64,000 nucleotides of DNA from NCBI GenBank assembly GCA_964460115.1, contig CAYWPR010000011.1, forward strand, positions 1-64,000. The letters run 5' to 3'. This document shows, in pieces, positions 23,678 through 32,829 of this stretch. The stretch comes from JAEUJZ01 sp964460115. Lineage in GTDB: Bacteria > Myxococcota_A > Polyangia > Palsa-1104 > JAEUJZ01. Position 1 is the stretch's first letter, and each line of letters opens with the position of its first letter. Under the pieces are notes generated by a model. It saw only the letters and a program-made list of their open reading frames with translations. It ran no database searches and had not been told where the DNA came from. Made by a program: the position numbers and the translations under genes.

Positions 23678-24391
23678 ATGTCCAAAACAAAAACAAGCTC
23701 GGGCGCAATCGCGCCGCTAAGCCTCAAGCTGTGGCTGTGCTACCTCGTGGCAGCGGCGGGGCTGCTTTTGGCGCCGCATCTGATTTTAGGGGCCCCAACC
23801 GAGCCAACGATGGGGTTTGTGCAGCGCATCTTTTACTTTCATGTGCCCTCGGCATGGCTGGCCATGATGGGGGCGCTGACCGCCGGAGTGGCCAGCGCGA
23901 TCTATCTGTCGCAAGAATCCGAAAGCGCCGACGCGGTGGCCGCAGCCGCAGCAGAGCTGGCGGTGCTTTTTGGCGCGTGTGCCCTGGTCAGCGGCCCGCT
24001 TTGGGGGCGCAAAGCTTGGGGCGTGTTTTGGCAGTGGGATGTGCGCCTGACCAGCACGGCGCTGTTGTGGATCATTTTTGTCGCTTACTTATTTGTCCGT
24101 CGCTATGGCGGACCGGGCAGCCGGCGGCTTGGAGCTGGCTTGGCGCTTTTTGGCGCCGCCGACGTGCCGATGATCTACATCTCGGTGTCGCTCTGGCGCA
24201 CGATACACCCCAAAACCACAGTCGTGCCGACGCTCGATCCCGGGATGCGACCGGCTTTCTACGTGTCGATGCTGACTTTTTTGGCGCTTTTTTTGGTGCT
24301 GCTTAACCTGCGGCAGCGTCTGGAACGTCTGCGTTCCCGCTATGATGCCCTGTATCTAGAAGCGCAAGATGCCGGCCTGGTGGAAGACTAG
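23678..24391 (+). CDS. ccmC: Haem-handling membrane protein CcmC
   Basis: CcmC presents haem to CcmE on the outer face of the membrane. The 237-residue protein has six helices, the early segment QRIFYFHVPSAWLAMMGALT with a conserved haem-ligand His, and the tryptophan-rich WWD motif WGVFWQWDVRLTSTALLW. A second conserved His is expected in SVSLWRTIHPKTTVV. The length matches the family. The next gene starts 13 bases downstream. Confidence 0.95.
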   Translation: MSKTKTSSGAIAPLSLKLWLCYLVAAAGLLLAPHLILGAPTEPTMGFVQRIFYFHVPSAWLAMMGALTAGVASAIYLSQESESADAVAAAAAELAVLFGACALVSGPLWGRKAWGVFWQWDVRLTSTALLWIIFVAYLFVRRYGGPGSRRLGAGLALFGAADVPMIYISVSLWRTIHPKTTVVPTLDPGMRPAFYVSMLTFLALFLVLLNLRQRLERLRSRYDALYLEAQDAGLVED

Positions 24392-24404
24392 GACCAACGA
24401 GGAT

Positions 24405-24776
24405 ATGACCATGTTGCGAAGTCTCTATGTGCGGAGCCTGGTGTTTGGCTTGGGGCTATTTGGGTACAGCTTTTTGCCATCGGCGCGGGCTGACAGGGCG
24501 CCGCCACCGCCGCCTAGCGTCGCCGCGCCAGCGCCGAGCCGCCCGTCCGCAGCGGCTGCCGATGCCGAAGGCTTTGTGCCCGATAGCCGCCCGCCGAACA
24601 TGAACACCGTGGACGAATCCATTCCTGCCGCACCGCTTGTGGCCACGGCCTACGGATTTATATGGTTTGCGGTGCTTGGCTTTGTGCTGTACACGTTGCG
24701 GCGCACTCAGCATGTAGAAAAAGAAATCGCCGAGCTTTCGGCGCTGATTCGCCGCGCCGTGCCGCCGTCCACCTAG
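24405..24776 (+). CDS. ccmD: CcmD-like small membrane protein with signal peptide and long linker
   Basis: The 123-residue protein has an N-terminal signal-like helix (SLVFGLGLFGYSFLPSARA), a Pro/Ala-rich extracytoplasmic linker, and a C-terminal part AYGFIWFAVLGFVLYTLRRT followed by EKEIAELSALIRR. One helix preceded by a Tyr and followed by basic residues and a Glu/Leu helix is the CcmD pattern. CcmD is usually only 45-70 residues, so the N-terminal secreted section is an addition. CcmD helps release CcmE from CcmABC. The start ATG 24405 avoids overlap with ccmC. Confidence 0.7.
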   Translation: MTMLRSLYVRSLVFGLGLFGYSFLPSARADRAPPPPPSVAAPAPSRPSAAAADAEGFVPDSRPPNMNTVDESIPAAPLVATAYGFIWFAVLGFVLYTLRRTQHVEKEIAELSALIRRAVPPST

Positions 24777-24785
24777 GTCTTGCGC

Positions 24786-24974
24786 ATGCCGACGGCTGCA
24801 CACGTCATCTACATTCCGTTCATGCTGCTTTTAGGCATCGTGATTGGCTACATTTTGGGTGGCCGGGCGGCTCGCGATGCCATTGCTTCCGACAAAGTCC
24901 GTCGCGAAACCCGCGAAGCCCGTCGAAAGGCACGCGAAGCCGCCAATCCGCCTGAGTCGTCGCCACCTGCTTAG
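24786..24974 (+). CDS. Small single-helix membrane protein at the end of the ccm operon
   Basis: The 62-residue protein has one helix (AHVIYIPFMLLLGIVIGYIL) followed by a charged Arg/Lys/Glu-rich tail. Its function is unknown. It starts 9 bases after the ccmD-like gene and ends the operon. An in-frame ATG at 24780 is an alternative start. The downstream inverted repeat at 25035 probably ends the operon. Confidence 0.6.
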   Translation: MPTAAHVIYIPFMLLLGIVIGYILGGRAARDAIASDKVRRETREARRKAREAANPPESSPPA

Positions 24975-25034
24975 CAACCGCGACAACTGCTGCGAGTTTT
25001 GTTTTGGGGAAGAAGCGCGAGAGTGCGCAAGCAG

Positions 25035-25061
25035 GCTCAGCCAGTTTTCGGCTGGCTGAGC
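25035..25061. terminator. Bidirectional terminator-like hairpin between convergent genes
   Basis: GCTCAGCCAG, a 7-nt loop and CTGGCTGAGC form a perfect 10-bp stem between the ccm operon and the minus-strand PEGA gene. The position fits a shared terminator; no clear U-run. Confidence 0.6.
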
Positions 25062-25076
25062 GCCCAAGCGGTCGAA

Positions 25077-27380
25077 CTAGAACTTCAGGCTAAGTCCCAA
25101 GCGGCCGTAGATTGGCGTTTCGACGATGGGGAAGAAGCGGTTGAACTTGTCGGTGAAGGCCTGGCGATCCTTTTGCCCGGGTGCGCCTTCGATAATGGCC
25201 CAGATGCTCATGTTCGGCGCCAGCGCCAGCTCGACGACTGCTTGCAGCATGAAGCGTACGCCGGTAAAGCGTTCGAGCACGCCGACGCCATCGACTTGGT
25301 ACTGGGGCTTACTGGGGTCATACAGAATCGGTCCGCCGAGCACACCCTGCGAAAAGTTCGGGCCCGGCGTATATCCGGCGGCATCCCAGATTGGATTGCG
25401 CGCGCCCGGCGGGGTCATCGGATCGTAGGTGCGACCGACGCAAGCATCACCAGCGTGCTCGGCGCCGTTAATCGGATCGCCCAGGGCGTGAATGCCCGCT
25501 TCGTGATCGCGGGCAGCGATTTGCTGAATCGATTCCAAGCTGGGGCAGTTGCGATCGCTATAGACCTGCATATAGGGCCGCGCCGTCAGCTTGACCATGC
25601 TGCCGGCCAAAAGGGTGATCGGCAGACCCAGTTCCCACTCGACGGTATTGCGCGAGCGGGGGCCACCGCCGCCGCCCAGAAACATGCTAAGGCCGATGGC
25701 GAAGGGGTCGCGCTTCAAAAGCTGCAGACGGAGGTTGCCGCCCACAAGGTTCTGATAACCCGTGGTGCGAAATTCAGCGCCGGCATCTAGACCGATTTCA
25801 CCCAGATATGGAATGCCGCCTTTTTTGGCGACGCCGACGGTGATGCGGACGTTGGCGAAGTAGGCATAACCAACGCCCAGATCGCCGGTGAAATGGCCAA
25901 GCGGAATCGTCGCGGCCGAAAAGGACGACAGCCCGCGCTGTAGCGCAATCTTGTCAAGCGGCGGCGGCGGGGCAAGCTTCATGATGACGCTGACGTTTTC
26001 CTGCTCACCGGGGCGAATGTTGACTTGCTCAACGATCGTGGTGAAGCGGGGCTCGTTTTGAATTTCGATGGTGTGCGGTCCGGTCGGCACATTTTCGCGG
26101 GTCAGCGGCGTCTGGCCGATCAGATTGCGATCGAGAAGGACGTAGGCCCCCGGCGGCTGCGAAGCTACGTAAAGCTTGCCGACGTTGCGCAGTTCGAACT
26201 CGGCGACCTCGGTGGTGCCGGGACGCAGGGTAATTTCTTTTTTCGAAGAGCCGTAGCCTTCTTTGGCCACCTGGACGACGACGCGGCCGGCGGCGACTTC
26301 GACGCCTTGATCGCTCAAAGCGGCCGATTCATCAATGCGGCGCCCGTTGACGAAGAACTGCACGTTGTCTACCGGGGTCAGCAAAATGATGCGCACATAG
26401 CCGATGCCGCGCGTCTCGGGCGAGCCAACTAGATCGATCTTTTCGATGCGCGGCTTGCCGGCTTCGATTTCGACCACGCGAGTGATCGACGTATAACTCT
26501 TGGCGCTAACGGTGATCGAGTGCTGGCCGGGCGCTAGATTAATCGGCTGACCGACTTTGCCTTTGATCGTCGCATCCACCGTCACTTCGGCATCCTGCGT
26601 CGAAGAAATCACCAGCAGCGAGCCCGGCGGCGGCGGTGGCGGCTGGGTCTGCGCCACTACCTTAATTTGCTGGTTTTGCACGACGCGAATGGTCTGGCGC
26701 CAAGTCGGAGCACCGGCCTCGTTGCGCCGTACTTCGATGAGGTGCTCGCCTTCATTTAGATTGTCGACGCTCAGCGGCGCCCGCCCTTTGGGTTGGCCGT
26801 CGATAAAGACGTCGGCATCGGAAACGTCGGCGGCAATCAGCACCGATCCGGCGCGCGATTCGGCCTGTAGCTGCACCCAAATCGGACGGTTGTCGCCGGC
26901 TTTGACCTCGGCGGTTTCGCTGTAAATTTTGTGACCGGGCTTTTTGATTTCAATCATGTGCCGCCCGGCCGGTACATCGATTTGCTGCGGCACCGTACCG
27001 GCTGGCGTGCCATCGACATAGATATCGGCGCCGCGAGCATTGTCATTGGTGGCGGTGAACTTGACGTCCAGCCGCGCCGGGGCCTTTTCCAAGTTGAAGG
27101 CCAGCCGTTGCGCTGTGCTGATCGCGATCGTTTGCTCGATGGGTTTGTGGCCTTCAAGCTCTAGACGAATGCGGTGCGTTCCTTTGGAGATACGCACCTT
27201 GAAGCCGGGGGCGGTTTGTCCCTGCACGGCACCATCGATGTAGACGATGGCGCCGGGGGGAATCGACTCAATGGTGATGCGCGGCGAAACCCCTTGAGCA
27301 TGGCTGTCCCTCGCCAGGACCAAGGCGCAAAGGGCAGCAAGAAGGGTGCAGGCCAGAATCCGGAATGAGCGTGCGGGCAT
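25077..27380 (-). CDS. PEGA-repeat protein with C-terminal outer-membrane-like domain
   Basis: The 767-residue protein has a signal peptide ending SHAQG. About seven beta-rich repeats follow of which several are clear PEGA domains: SIPPGAIVYIDGAVQGQTAP, DADVFIDGQPKGRAPLSVDN, SQPPGAYVLLDRNLIGQTPL, with others less exact. PEGA domains are small surface beta domains often attached to kinases or envelope proteins. From about residue 490, the C-terminal 270 residues have alternating strands and a terminal LGLSLKF, suggesting a beta-barrel. A periplasmic repeat region tethered to the outer membrane is inferred. It converges with the ccm operon and lies just downstream of cstA. Confidence 0.75.
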   Translation of the reverse strand: MPARSFRILACTLLAALCALVLARDSHAQGVSPRITIESIPPGAIVYIDGAVQGQTAPGFKVRISKGTHRIRLELEGHKPIEQTIAISTAQRLAFNLEKAPARLDVKFTATNDNARGADIYVDGTPAGTVPQQIDVPAGRHMIEIKKPGHKIYSETAEVKAGDNRPIWVQLQAESRAGSVLIAADVSDADVFIDGQPKGRAPLSVDNLNEGEHLIEVRRNEAGAPTWRQTIRVVQNQQIKVVAQTQPPPPPPGSLLVISSTQDAEVTVDATIKGKVGQPINLAPGQHSITVSAKSYTSITRVVEIEAGKPRIEKIDLVGSPETRGIGYVRIILLTPVDNVQFFVNGRRIDESAALSDQGVEVAAGRVVVQVAKEGYGSSKKEITLRPGTTEVAEFELRNVGKLYVASQPPGAYVLLDRNLIGQTPLTRENVPTGPHTIEIQNEPRFTTIVEQVNIRPGEQENVSVIMKLAPPPPLDKIALQRGLSSFSAATIPLGHFTGDLGVGYAYFANVRITVGVAKKGGIPYLGEIGLDAGAEFRTTGYQNLVGGNLRLQLLKRDPFAIGLSMFLGGGGGPRSRNTVEWELGLPITLLAGSMVKLTARPYMQVYSDRNCPSLESIQQIAARDHEAGIHALGDPINGAEHAGDACVGRTYDPMTPPGARNPIWDAAGYTPGPNFSQGVLGGPILYDPSKPQYQVDGVGVLERFTGVRFMLQAVVELALAPNMSIWAIIEGAPGQKDRQAFTDKFNRFFPIVETPIYGRLGLSLKF

Positions 27381-27392
27381 GCGCTCATTTCA

Positions 27393-29219
27393 TCAAAACT
27401 TTGCCCCGGGTTCAATATTGTTCGCCCGATTCCCACGGAGAGCCACCCGCAATAGAGAGGCTCCGACGACCAAAGTGCAGACCATCAGCACGGCGGTGCA
27501 GCCGGTATCGATCCAAGCTTGGATGCGCATGGTGGCGGGTAGCATCAGAAAAATTCCGAAAATGGACTGCCAGCCGGCCCACAATGTAGTCGTCGCTAGT
27601 ACCAGCATGGGCACCGCGGTTAGCAAAGCGCGCCGCCGATGCGCGGGGTTTTGTCCAAGAATGAACGCCGTTCCGATCGCCAGCGCAGTCGTCGCCAAAA
27701 GCTGGTTGGCGACTCCCAGCATCGGCCACAAAGTGCTGATCGTGCCGGTGTAAAGGAATCCGCCCCACAAAAAGACAACCAAGGCTGAGGCGCCAAGCAC
27801 CCCCGGTGCAAAATCATGTCGGCCAAAACGCGGATCCACGCGGCCAAGCAGGTCCTGCACCAAAAAGCGCGCCACGCGCGTGCCGGCGTCTACGGTGGTC
27901 AAAATGAACAGCGCCTCAAACATCACGATGAAATGGTAGAAGTAGCCAAGCAGCGTCCGGCTGCGCTGCCAGGGAAGCTGCGCAAAGATCTGCGTGAATC
28001 CGGCGGCCAGCGAGACCGAGCCGCCGGTGCGGCCGCGCAATTCCTCACCGACTAGCTGCGAAATGGCATCGATTTCGATCGGCTGTAGGCCCAGCGTCGC
28101 GAAGGCCTCTTTGGGCACGTTGATGGCGAAATAATCGGCCGGATGCAGACAAGCCGCCGCTACCAAAGAAGTGACGGCCACAAGACCCTCGAGCAGCATG
28201 GCGCCGTAGCCGATCGGCCGACAATCGGGTTCGCGGTCGATCATTTTCGGAGTTGTTCCCGATGCGATCAAAGAATGAAAGCCGCTGATTGCACCGCAGG
28301 CGACGGTGATAAATACAAATGGGAAGACTTTGCCCTTAATGATCGGCCCGCCGCCAAATACAAAAGGAGTCAGCGGCTCAAGCTTCAGCTCGGGATTGAT
28401 GAACATGATGGCGACGATCAGCACAAACAGCGTTCCGAGCTTCATATAGGCCGACAAGTAGTCGCGCGGAACCAGAAGCAGCCAGACCGGCAAGACCGAA
28501 GCTAGAAAACCGTAGGCGGCGATCAGAAAAACCAGCGTTGGAAAGCTGAAACGAAAGTAAGCGGCTAGCGATGAATGGGCGACTTTGTCGCCGTAGACCA
28601 CGGCGCAAAACAAAAGCGCCACCCCCAGTCCAGAAGCCAGCTTTAAATGGGCTTTGCCGCCGGGCGTGCCGCCGCGCATCATCGTGCCCATCAAAAGGGC
28701 AATCGGAATGGTCATGGCGATGGTAAAAGTCGCCCAGGCGCTGCCTTCGAGAATTTTGACCACGGCAAAGCCCATCGCGGAAATTGCGATGCTGACCGTA
28801 AAAAATGTCGCCAAGGTGGCGACTGCGCCGGCCACAGGGCCAAGCTCGCTGCGCGCCAGGTTGGCCAGACTCAGGCCGCCGCGGCGTACGCTGGCCGATA
28901 AGATGACAAAATCGTGCACCGCGCCGCCTAGCGTGACGCCGATGAGGATCCACAGCAATCCGGGCAGAAAGCCAAATTGCGCCGCCAGCACCGGGCCAAT
29001 CAGCGGGCCGGCGCCGGTGATGGCCGCGAAGTGATGGCCAAAGAGCACCCAGCGATGGGTCGGCACATAGTCTTTGCCATCGCTTTTTTCATGCGCGGGA
29101 GTTTTGCGCGCGGCATCTAGGGCCAGCACCTTGGCCGCGATAAAGGCCGAATAGAAGCGATAGCCAATGGCCAAAATGCACAGCGCGCCGACAAAAATCG
29201 GCAGAGCATGTATCTGCAT
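27393..29219 (-). CDS. cstA: Carbon starvation protein CstA family (pyruvate/peptide transporter)
   Basis: The 608-residue membrane protein has many helices and strongly conserved CstA segments: FGHHFAAITGAGPLIGPVLA near residue 60, GAVHDFVILSASVRRGG, GFHSLIASGTTPKMIDRE and the C-terminal ATTTLWAGWQSIFG. Family members import pyruvate or peptides during carbon limitation. It is the short form (about 600 residues) rather than the 700-residue E. coli type. It lies 12 bases upstream of the PEGA gene on the same strand. Confidence 0.92.
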   Translation of the reverse strand: MQIHALPIFVGALCILAIGYRFYSAFIAAKVLALDAARKTPAHEKSDGKDYVPTHRWVLFGHHFAAITGAGPLIGPVLAAQFGFLPGLLWILIGVTLGGAVHDFVILSASVRRGGLSLANLARSELGPVAGAVATLATFFTVSIAISAMGFAVVKILEGSAWATFTIAMTIPIALLMGTMMRGGTPGGKAHLKLASGLGVALLFCAVVYGDKVAHSSLAAYFRFSFPTLVFLIAAYGFLASVLPVWLLLVPRDYLSAYMKLGTLFVLIVAIMFINPELKLEPLTPFVFGGGPIIKGKVFPFVFITVACGAISGFHSLIASGTTPKMIDREPDCRPIGYGAMLLEGLVAVTSLVAAACLHPADYFAINVPKEAFATLGLQPIEIDAISQLVGEELRGRTGGSVSLAAGFTQIFAQLPWQRSRTLLGYFYHFIVMFEALFILTTVDAGTRVARFLVQDLLGRVDPRFGRHDFAPGVLGASALVVFLWGGFLYTGTISTLWPMLGVANQLLATTALAIGTAFILGQNPAHRRRALLTAVPMLVLATTTLWAGWQSIFGIFLMLPATMRIQAWIDTGCTAVLMVCTLVVGASLLRVALRGNRANNIEPGAKF

Positions 29220-29278
29220 GCCGCCACTTTAATACATAGGCGCGTTCGAATGCTTCTAGGGGACAAGCTTCGCAGGTT

Positions 29279-31126
29279 CTAAAAGCGAATGGGAAATCCG
29301 GACTGCGCGCAGCCGGCTTTGACAAACTCGCGCGAGCCGGTATCAAGATGCGATAGAGCGTAAGCGATAAGCTTGGTGTTTTTCAGCCCGCAGGCCGACA
29401 CGCCCAAAATGCGCCAGGCCGTCGGGCTGCGCACTGTGCCAGCGCCAAGGTGAGACAGCGTGATGGCGCGCATGTACTGATGGCTTTGATGGGCGATCTG
29501 GGCCTCGCGCAGAAAGCGGTCGATGTCGGCAAGGCTAGTCGCCCCACCCGGATAATCGCCGGGCAGTTCGGGGCCGTTGCCTTCGTCATCGATGCGCACA
29601 GCGGGATAACCGGCCAGTTTGCTTGGCCCGGGGGGAAATTCGCGCGCAAACGAAACGCAGGGACGAAATCGCGCTTGCAAGGCCGCTTCGTTGTTTGGTT
29701 CTACTTGCAGAATCTTTTGCGTGTGCTGCCAGATTTCCTGACACTGCCCAGTGGCGCGCGCGGCTTCCGCCTTCTGAATATGAACGCCGATGGAGAGCGG
29801 CAAAAGGATGTCAAAGTGCTGTTGCGCAGTGATGCGAAAGCCGAGGTTTGGCGGCAATTCGCGGTTGATGCTAAGGGCCGTATCGTAATCCTGACTTTGC
29901 ACGGCGGCTTGCAGGCGCTGATAGACCTTTTGCGCCTGAACGCCGTTTTCGGCGCGCTTTTTGGTAATTTGCGCAGCTGAGCGCACGGCTTCGGGCTGGC
30001 CGGAAAGGCCAAGGACCCGCTCGGCCAATTCGCCGGCATCGCTCCAGCGCTCTTCGAGAAGGGCCTGATCGGCTTGCGCCAAAAGATCGCTAGTCTGAAC
30101 GCCGCGTTTGCGCTGCGTAGACGCTTTTTTAACGATTGGAATCAAAAGCGCGCCGCTAAGCAGTGCGCCCAGGCCCGCAAACAAGAGACTGCGCCGCCAA
30201 TCGATGCGCAGCGGCCCGGCCGAAGCGCTGGGCTTTTTGGCTTTTTTCTTTTTGCTCGCCGGATCGAGCGCTTCCAGAAACTCCACCATCGATTCGAAGC
30301 GCTGTTCCTTTTTTTTGTTCAGCGCGCGCCGAATGGCCAAAACGATGGGTTTGGGCAGCTCGGGAACCAGTTGCTCGATGGGGACCGGTTCGTCGTTTAC
30401 CACCTGCTTGAACAGGTCGATGACGTTTTCCTGATCAAAGGGCAGCTTGCCCGACAGCATGCGGTACAGAATCACCGCGACTGACCACTGATCGGAACGG
30501 CGGTCGATTTGTGAGTTTTGTCCGAGCGCCCCTTCCGGCGCCATGTAGCGCGGCGTGCCCAGCACCAAAAGGTCGCGGGTGACGCGATCGGCGGGGCGCG
30601 GAATCTTGGAGACGCCAAAATCGATGACTTTGACCGTTTCGAGGACCTGCCCGTTGACTTCCTGATGCGCCAAAAAGATATTGCGCGGCTTCAGATCGCG
30701 ATGAATCACGCCCTTCTGATGCGCGGCGTGCAAGGCGCTGCCCATCTGCCGCGCAATGTCCAGGGCTTCGGCCACGGGAATCTTTCCCATTCGCTCGAGG
30801 CGATCTTGCAAATCTTCGCCTTCCAAAAGCTCCATGACGATGAAGGCGTGACCGCTGGCGTCGATGTCAAGGTCCATGACCGTGACGATGTTGGGATGAT
30901 GCAGCGCCGAGATAATTCGCGCTTCATCTTGAAAGCGGTCGTAAAGCTCGGTGTTTTTTGCCGAGTGCGAATGCAGAATCTTGACGGCGCAAGTACCGCC
31001 AGTGCGCAGATGCCGCGCACGATAGATCGCGCCCATGCCGCCGCTATTAAGTAGCTGCTCCAAGCGATAAGTATTGGCCAGCACTTGGCCGACCAGTTTC
31101 TCCGCTTCGTTCTGCTCCTGGGCCAT
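29279..31126 (-). CDS. Ser/Thr protein kinase with membrane helix and C-terminal repeats (intact)
   Basis: The 615-residue protein has an intact kinase domain (about 20-285): glycine loop LLNSGGMGAIYRARH, Lys in CAVKIL, RFQDEARIISALHHPNIV (helix C), HRDLKPRNIFL, DFGVSKI and GTPRYMAPEGA. A basic linker (KKKKAKKP) and one helix (LLFAGLGALLSGALLIPI) follow, then about 270 helical residues with TPR-like character (RWSDAGELAERVLG and similar). It probably phosphorylates cytoplasmic targets in response to a signal outside the membrane. It is an uninterrupted relative of the split kinase at 3738-9164; its HRDL codons keep 11 of the 12 bases of the insert 2 repeat (30693-30703). Confidence 0.92.
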   Translation of the reverse strand: MAQEQNEAEKLVGQVLANTYRLEQLLNSGGMGAIYRARHLRTGGTCAVKILHSHSAKNTELYDRFQDEARIISALHHPNIVTVMDLDIDASGHAFIVMELLEGEDLQDRLERMGKIPVAEALDIARQMGSALHAAHQKGVIHRDLKPRNIFLAHQEVNGQVLETVKVIDFGVSKIPRPADRVTRDLLVLGTPRYMAPEGALGQNSQIDRRSDQWSVAVILYRMLSGKLPFDQENVIDLFKQVVNDEPVPIEQLVPELPKPIVLAIRRALNKKKEQRFESMVEFLEALDPASKKKKAKKPSASAGPLRIDWRRSLLFAGLGALLSGALLIPIVKKASTQRKRGVQTSDLLAQADQALLEERWSDAGELAERVLGLSGQPEAVRSAAQITKKRAENGVQAQKVYQRLQAAVQSQDYDTALSINRELPPNLGFRITAQQHFDILLPLSIGVHIQKAEAARATGQCQEIWQHTQKILQVEPNNEAALQARFRPCVSFAREFPPGPSKLAGYPAVRIDDEGNGPELPGDYPGGATSLADIDRFLREAQIAHQSHQYMRAITLSHLGAGTVRSPTAWRILGVSACGLKNTKLIAYALSHLDTGSREFVKAGCAQSGFPIRF

Positions 31127-31304
31127 GGCCTATATCCGAAGGGAAAAAAAACGCCGAATCTAGGCTACACCAAAACCATCTGCGCTTGATCATTTCATGC
31201 ATGCGCTTGGCGTTGTCGACGTTGGCGCAGGTTTAATGCAGCGCCGCCGAGCTTGCACCGCGCCAAACGGGTTTTTTCTCGTGGATGCGGCATATACTTG
31301 GCGC

Positions 31305-32057
31305 GTGATTGAGTTTCGCAATGTCTGGAAGGCTTTTTACGGGCAGGAAGTGCTGCGCGGGCTGAGCCTGCGCATTGCTCGCGGCGAGATTCTTTACATT
31401 ATCGGCGCTTCGGGCGTCGGCAAATCGGTCACGATCAAGCACCTAATCGGGCTTTTGCGGCTGGATCGCGGCGAGCTTTTTTACGACGGCCAGCGCGTAG
31501 ACCGCTTGTCCGAGGCGGAACTTTATGCGCTGCGCCGGCGCTGCGTGATGGTGTTTCAGCATTCGACCTTGTTCGACTCGATGACGATTCTGGACAACGT
31601 CGCGCTGCCTTTGCGCAAACACAAAAAGCTGTCTCAAAGCCAGGCCCGAAAGCAAGCCGAGGGCTTTTTGCAGCGCGTGGCGATGGCCGAGTTTGCCGCG
31701 GCTTTGCCCGCCGAGCTTTCCGACGGCATGCGCAAGCGCGTGGCCATCGCTCGAGCCCTTACCCTGGAACCAGAATGTTTGCTGTTTGACGAACCGACCA
31801 CCGGCCTTGATCCGGTCAGCGCCCGCCGCGTCGATGCGCTGATCAAAGAGCTGAAAAATGGCCTGGGGGTCACCTGCGTGGTGGTCTCGCACGATCTGCC
31901 ATCGATCATGGCAGTGGCCGATCGCGTGGCGCTTTTGTATCAAGGACGGGTGCACGCGCTTGGCACTCCGGATGAGCTTAGTCGCAGCAGCGACGCCATC
32001 GTGGAACAATTTCTAAACGGACGCAGCGCAGGTCCGATGGAAACCCCAGGCTTTTAA
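31305..32057 (+). CDS. mlaF: ABC transporter ATPase, MlaF-like
   Basis: The 250-residue ATPase has Walker A GASGVGKSVTIKHLIGLL, Q-loop VFQHSTLFDSMTILDNVALP, signature ELSDGMRKRVAIARALTLEP, Walker B LLFDEPTTGLDPVSA and H-loop VVSHD. The SDGMRKR signature and the HSTLFDSMTI loop fit the MlaF/Ttg2A group that drives phospholipid transport between membranes. The mlaE permease and mlaD are not adjacent, so they must be elsewhere or absent. GTG at 31305 (VIEFRNVWKAFYG) is preferred; the ATG at 31197 adds 36 residues unlike the family. It precedes tsaE. Confidence 0.85.
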   Translation: MIEFRNVWKAFYGQEVLRGLSLRIARGEILYIIGASGVGKSVTIKHLIGLLRLDRGELFYDGQRVDRLSEAELYALRRRCVMVFQHSTLFDSMTILDNVALPLRKHKKLSQSQARKQAEGFLQRVAMAEFAAALPAELSDGMRKRVAIARALTLEPECLLFDEPTTGLDPVSARRVDALIKELKNGLGVTCVVVSHDLPSIMAVADRVALLYQGRVHALGTPDELSRSSDAIVEQFLNGRSAGPMETPGF

Positions 32058-32083
32058 GGCCCGATAAAATGTCGCAAGGACAA

Positions 32084-32638
32084 ATGGGCATGGCTGCGCT
32101 GAAAATATCGACCTTGGAAAGCTCGTACGGCTGTCTGCACCTGGAACTTGCCACGGCAGCAGCCACTCGCAAAGTGGGTGAAGTGCTGGGCCGCTTGGCC
32201 AAGCCCGGCGATCTGCTGGGCCTAGATGGACCGCTTGGCGCGGGCAAAACTTGTCTTATCGGCGGGCTTGGTCGCGGGCTAAAGGTGGCCGGCCCGGTAT
32301 CTAGCCCGACATTTACTTTGATCAATCAGTACGCAGGTCGGCTGCCGCTTTATCACGTCGATTTGTATCGCTTGACGGCTGCAGACGAGCTTATGGAGCT
32401 TGGCTTGTGGGAAGCGGCCGAATCGGGCGGAGTTTTGGCCGTGGAATGGCTGTCGCGCTTTCCCGATGCTCTGCCTGCCGATCGGTTGTCTTTGGAACTG
32501 GCCCTTTTGCCGCCACCGCGGCGCGGTCGGCGGCTCATGATTCGAGCCGGCGGTGCGCGCGCAGCCGAGCGTTTAAGTCAGCTTGCCGCGGCGTTGTCGC
32601 GTCCCGCGGCTGGCCGTGCCCCAGCTTTTCCTGCATGA
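32084..32638 (+). CDS. tsaE: tRNA threonylcarbamoyladenosine biosynthesis ATPase TsaE
   Basis: TsaE is the P-loop ATPase that works with TsaB and TsaD in t6A modification of ANN-decoding tRNAs. The 184-residue protein has P-loop GPLGAGKTCLIGGL, the SPTFTLINQY switch, YHVDLYRL and VEWLSRFPDAL of the family. A Pro/Arg-rich C-terminal extension brings it above the usual 150 residues. AAGGA precedes the ATG at 32084, which is chosen over 32069; 32090 is also possible. It lies 26 bases after mlaF. Confidence 0.9.
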   Translation: MGMAALKISTLESSYGCLHLELATAAATRKVGEVLGRLAKPGDLLGLDGPLGAGKTCLIGGLGRGLKVAGPVSSPTFTLINQYAGRLPLYHVDLYRLTAADELMELGLWEAAESGGVLAVEWLSRFPDALPADRLSLELALLPPPRRGRRLMIRAGGARAAERLSQLAAALSRPAAGRAPAFPA

Positions 32639-32660
32639 GGCTTTGAGATAGGCTGAATGC

Positions 32661-32828
32661 ATGATCCCCTTTGATGAACTCGTTGCTACGCTAGAGCGCT
32701 ACAAACAACGCAAGATGGCTGTACCGACGGCTTCTGTGCCGCCCAGCACGTCTAGACCGTCTGGCAAGGCCGTTCAAGAAGCGCCGCGCCCACCGCGTCC
32801 GGCGTTTGTACCCGGAAACGAAGACTGA
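32661..32828 (+). CDS. Small 55-aa Pro-rich protein
   Basis: An ATG-initiated frame follows tsaE by 22 bases and encodes 55 residues: a short helix (MIPFDELVATLERYKQRKMA) then a Ser/Pro/Arg-rich tail ending FVPGNED. No signal peptide or membrane segment. Unrecognised; the ordered N-terminus and its position in line with tsaE favour a real gene. It converges with yggS. Confidence 0.4.
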   Translation: MIPFDELVATLERYKQRKMAVPTASVPPSTSRPSGKAVQEAPRPPRPAFVPGNED

Positions 32829-32829
32829 T

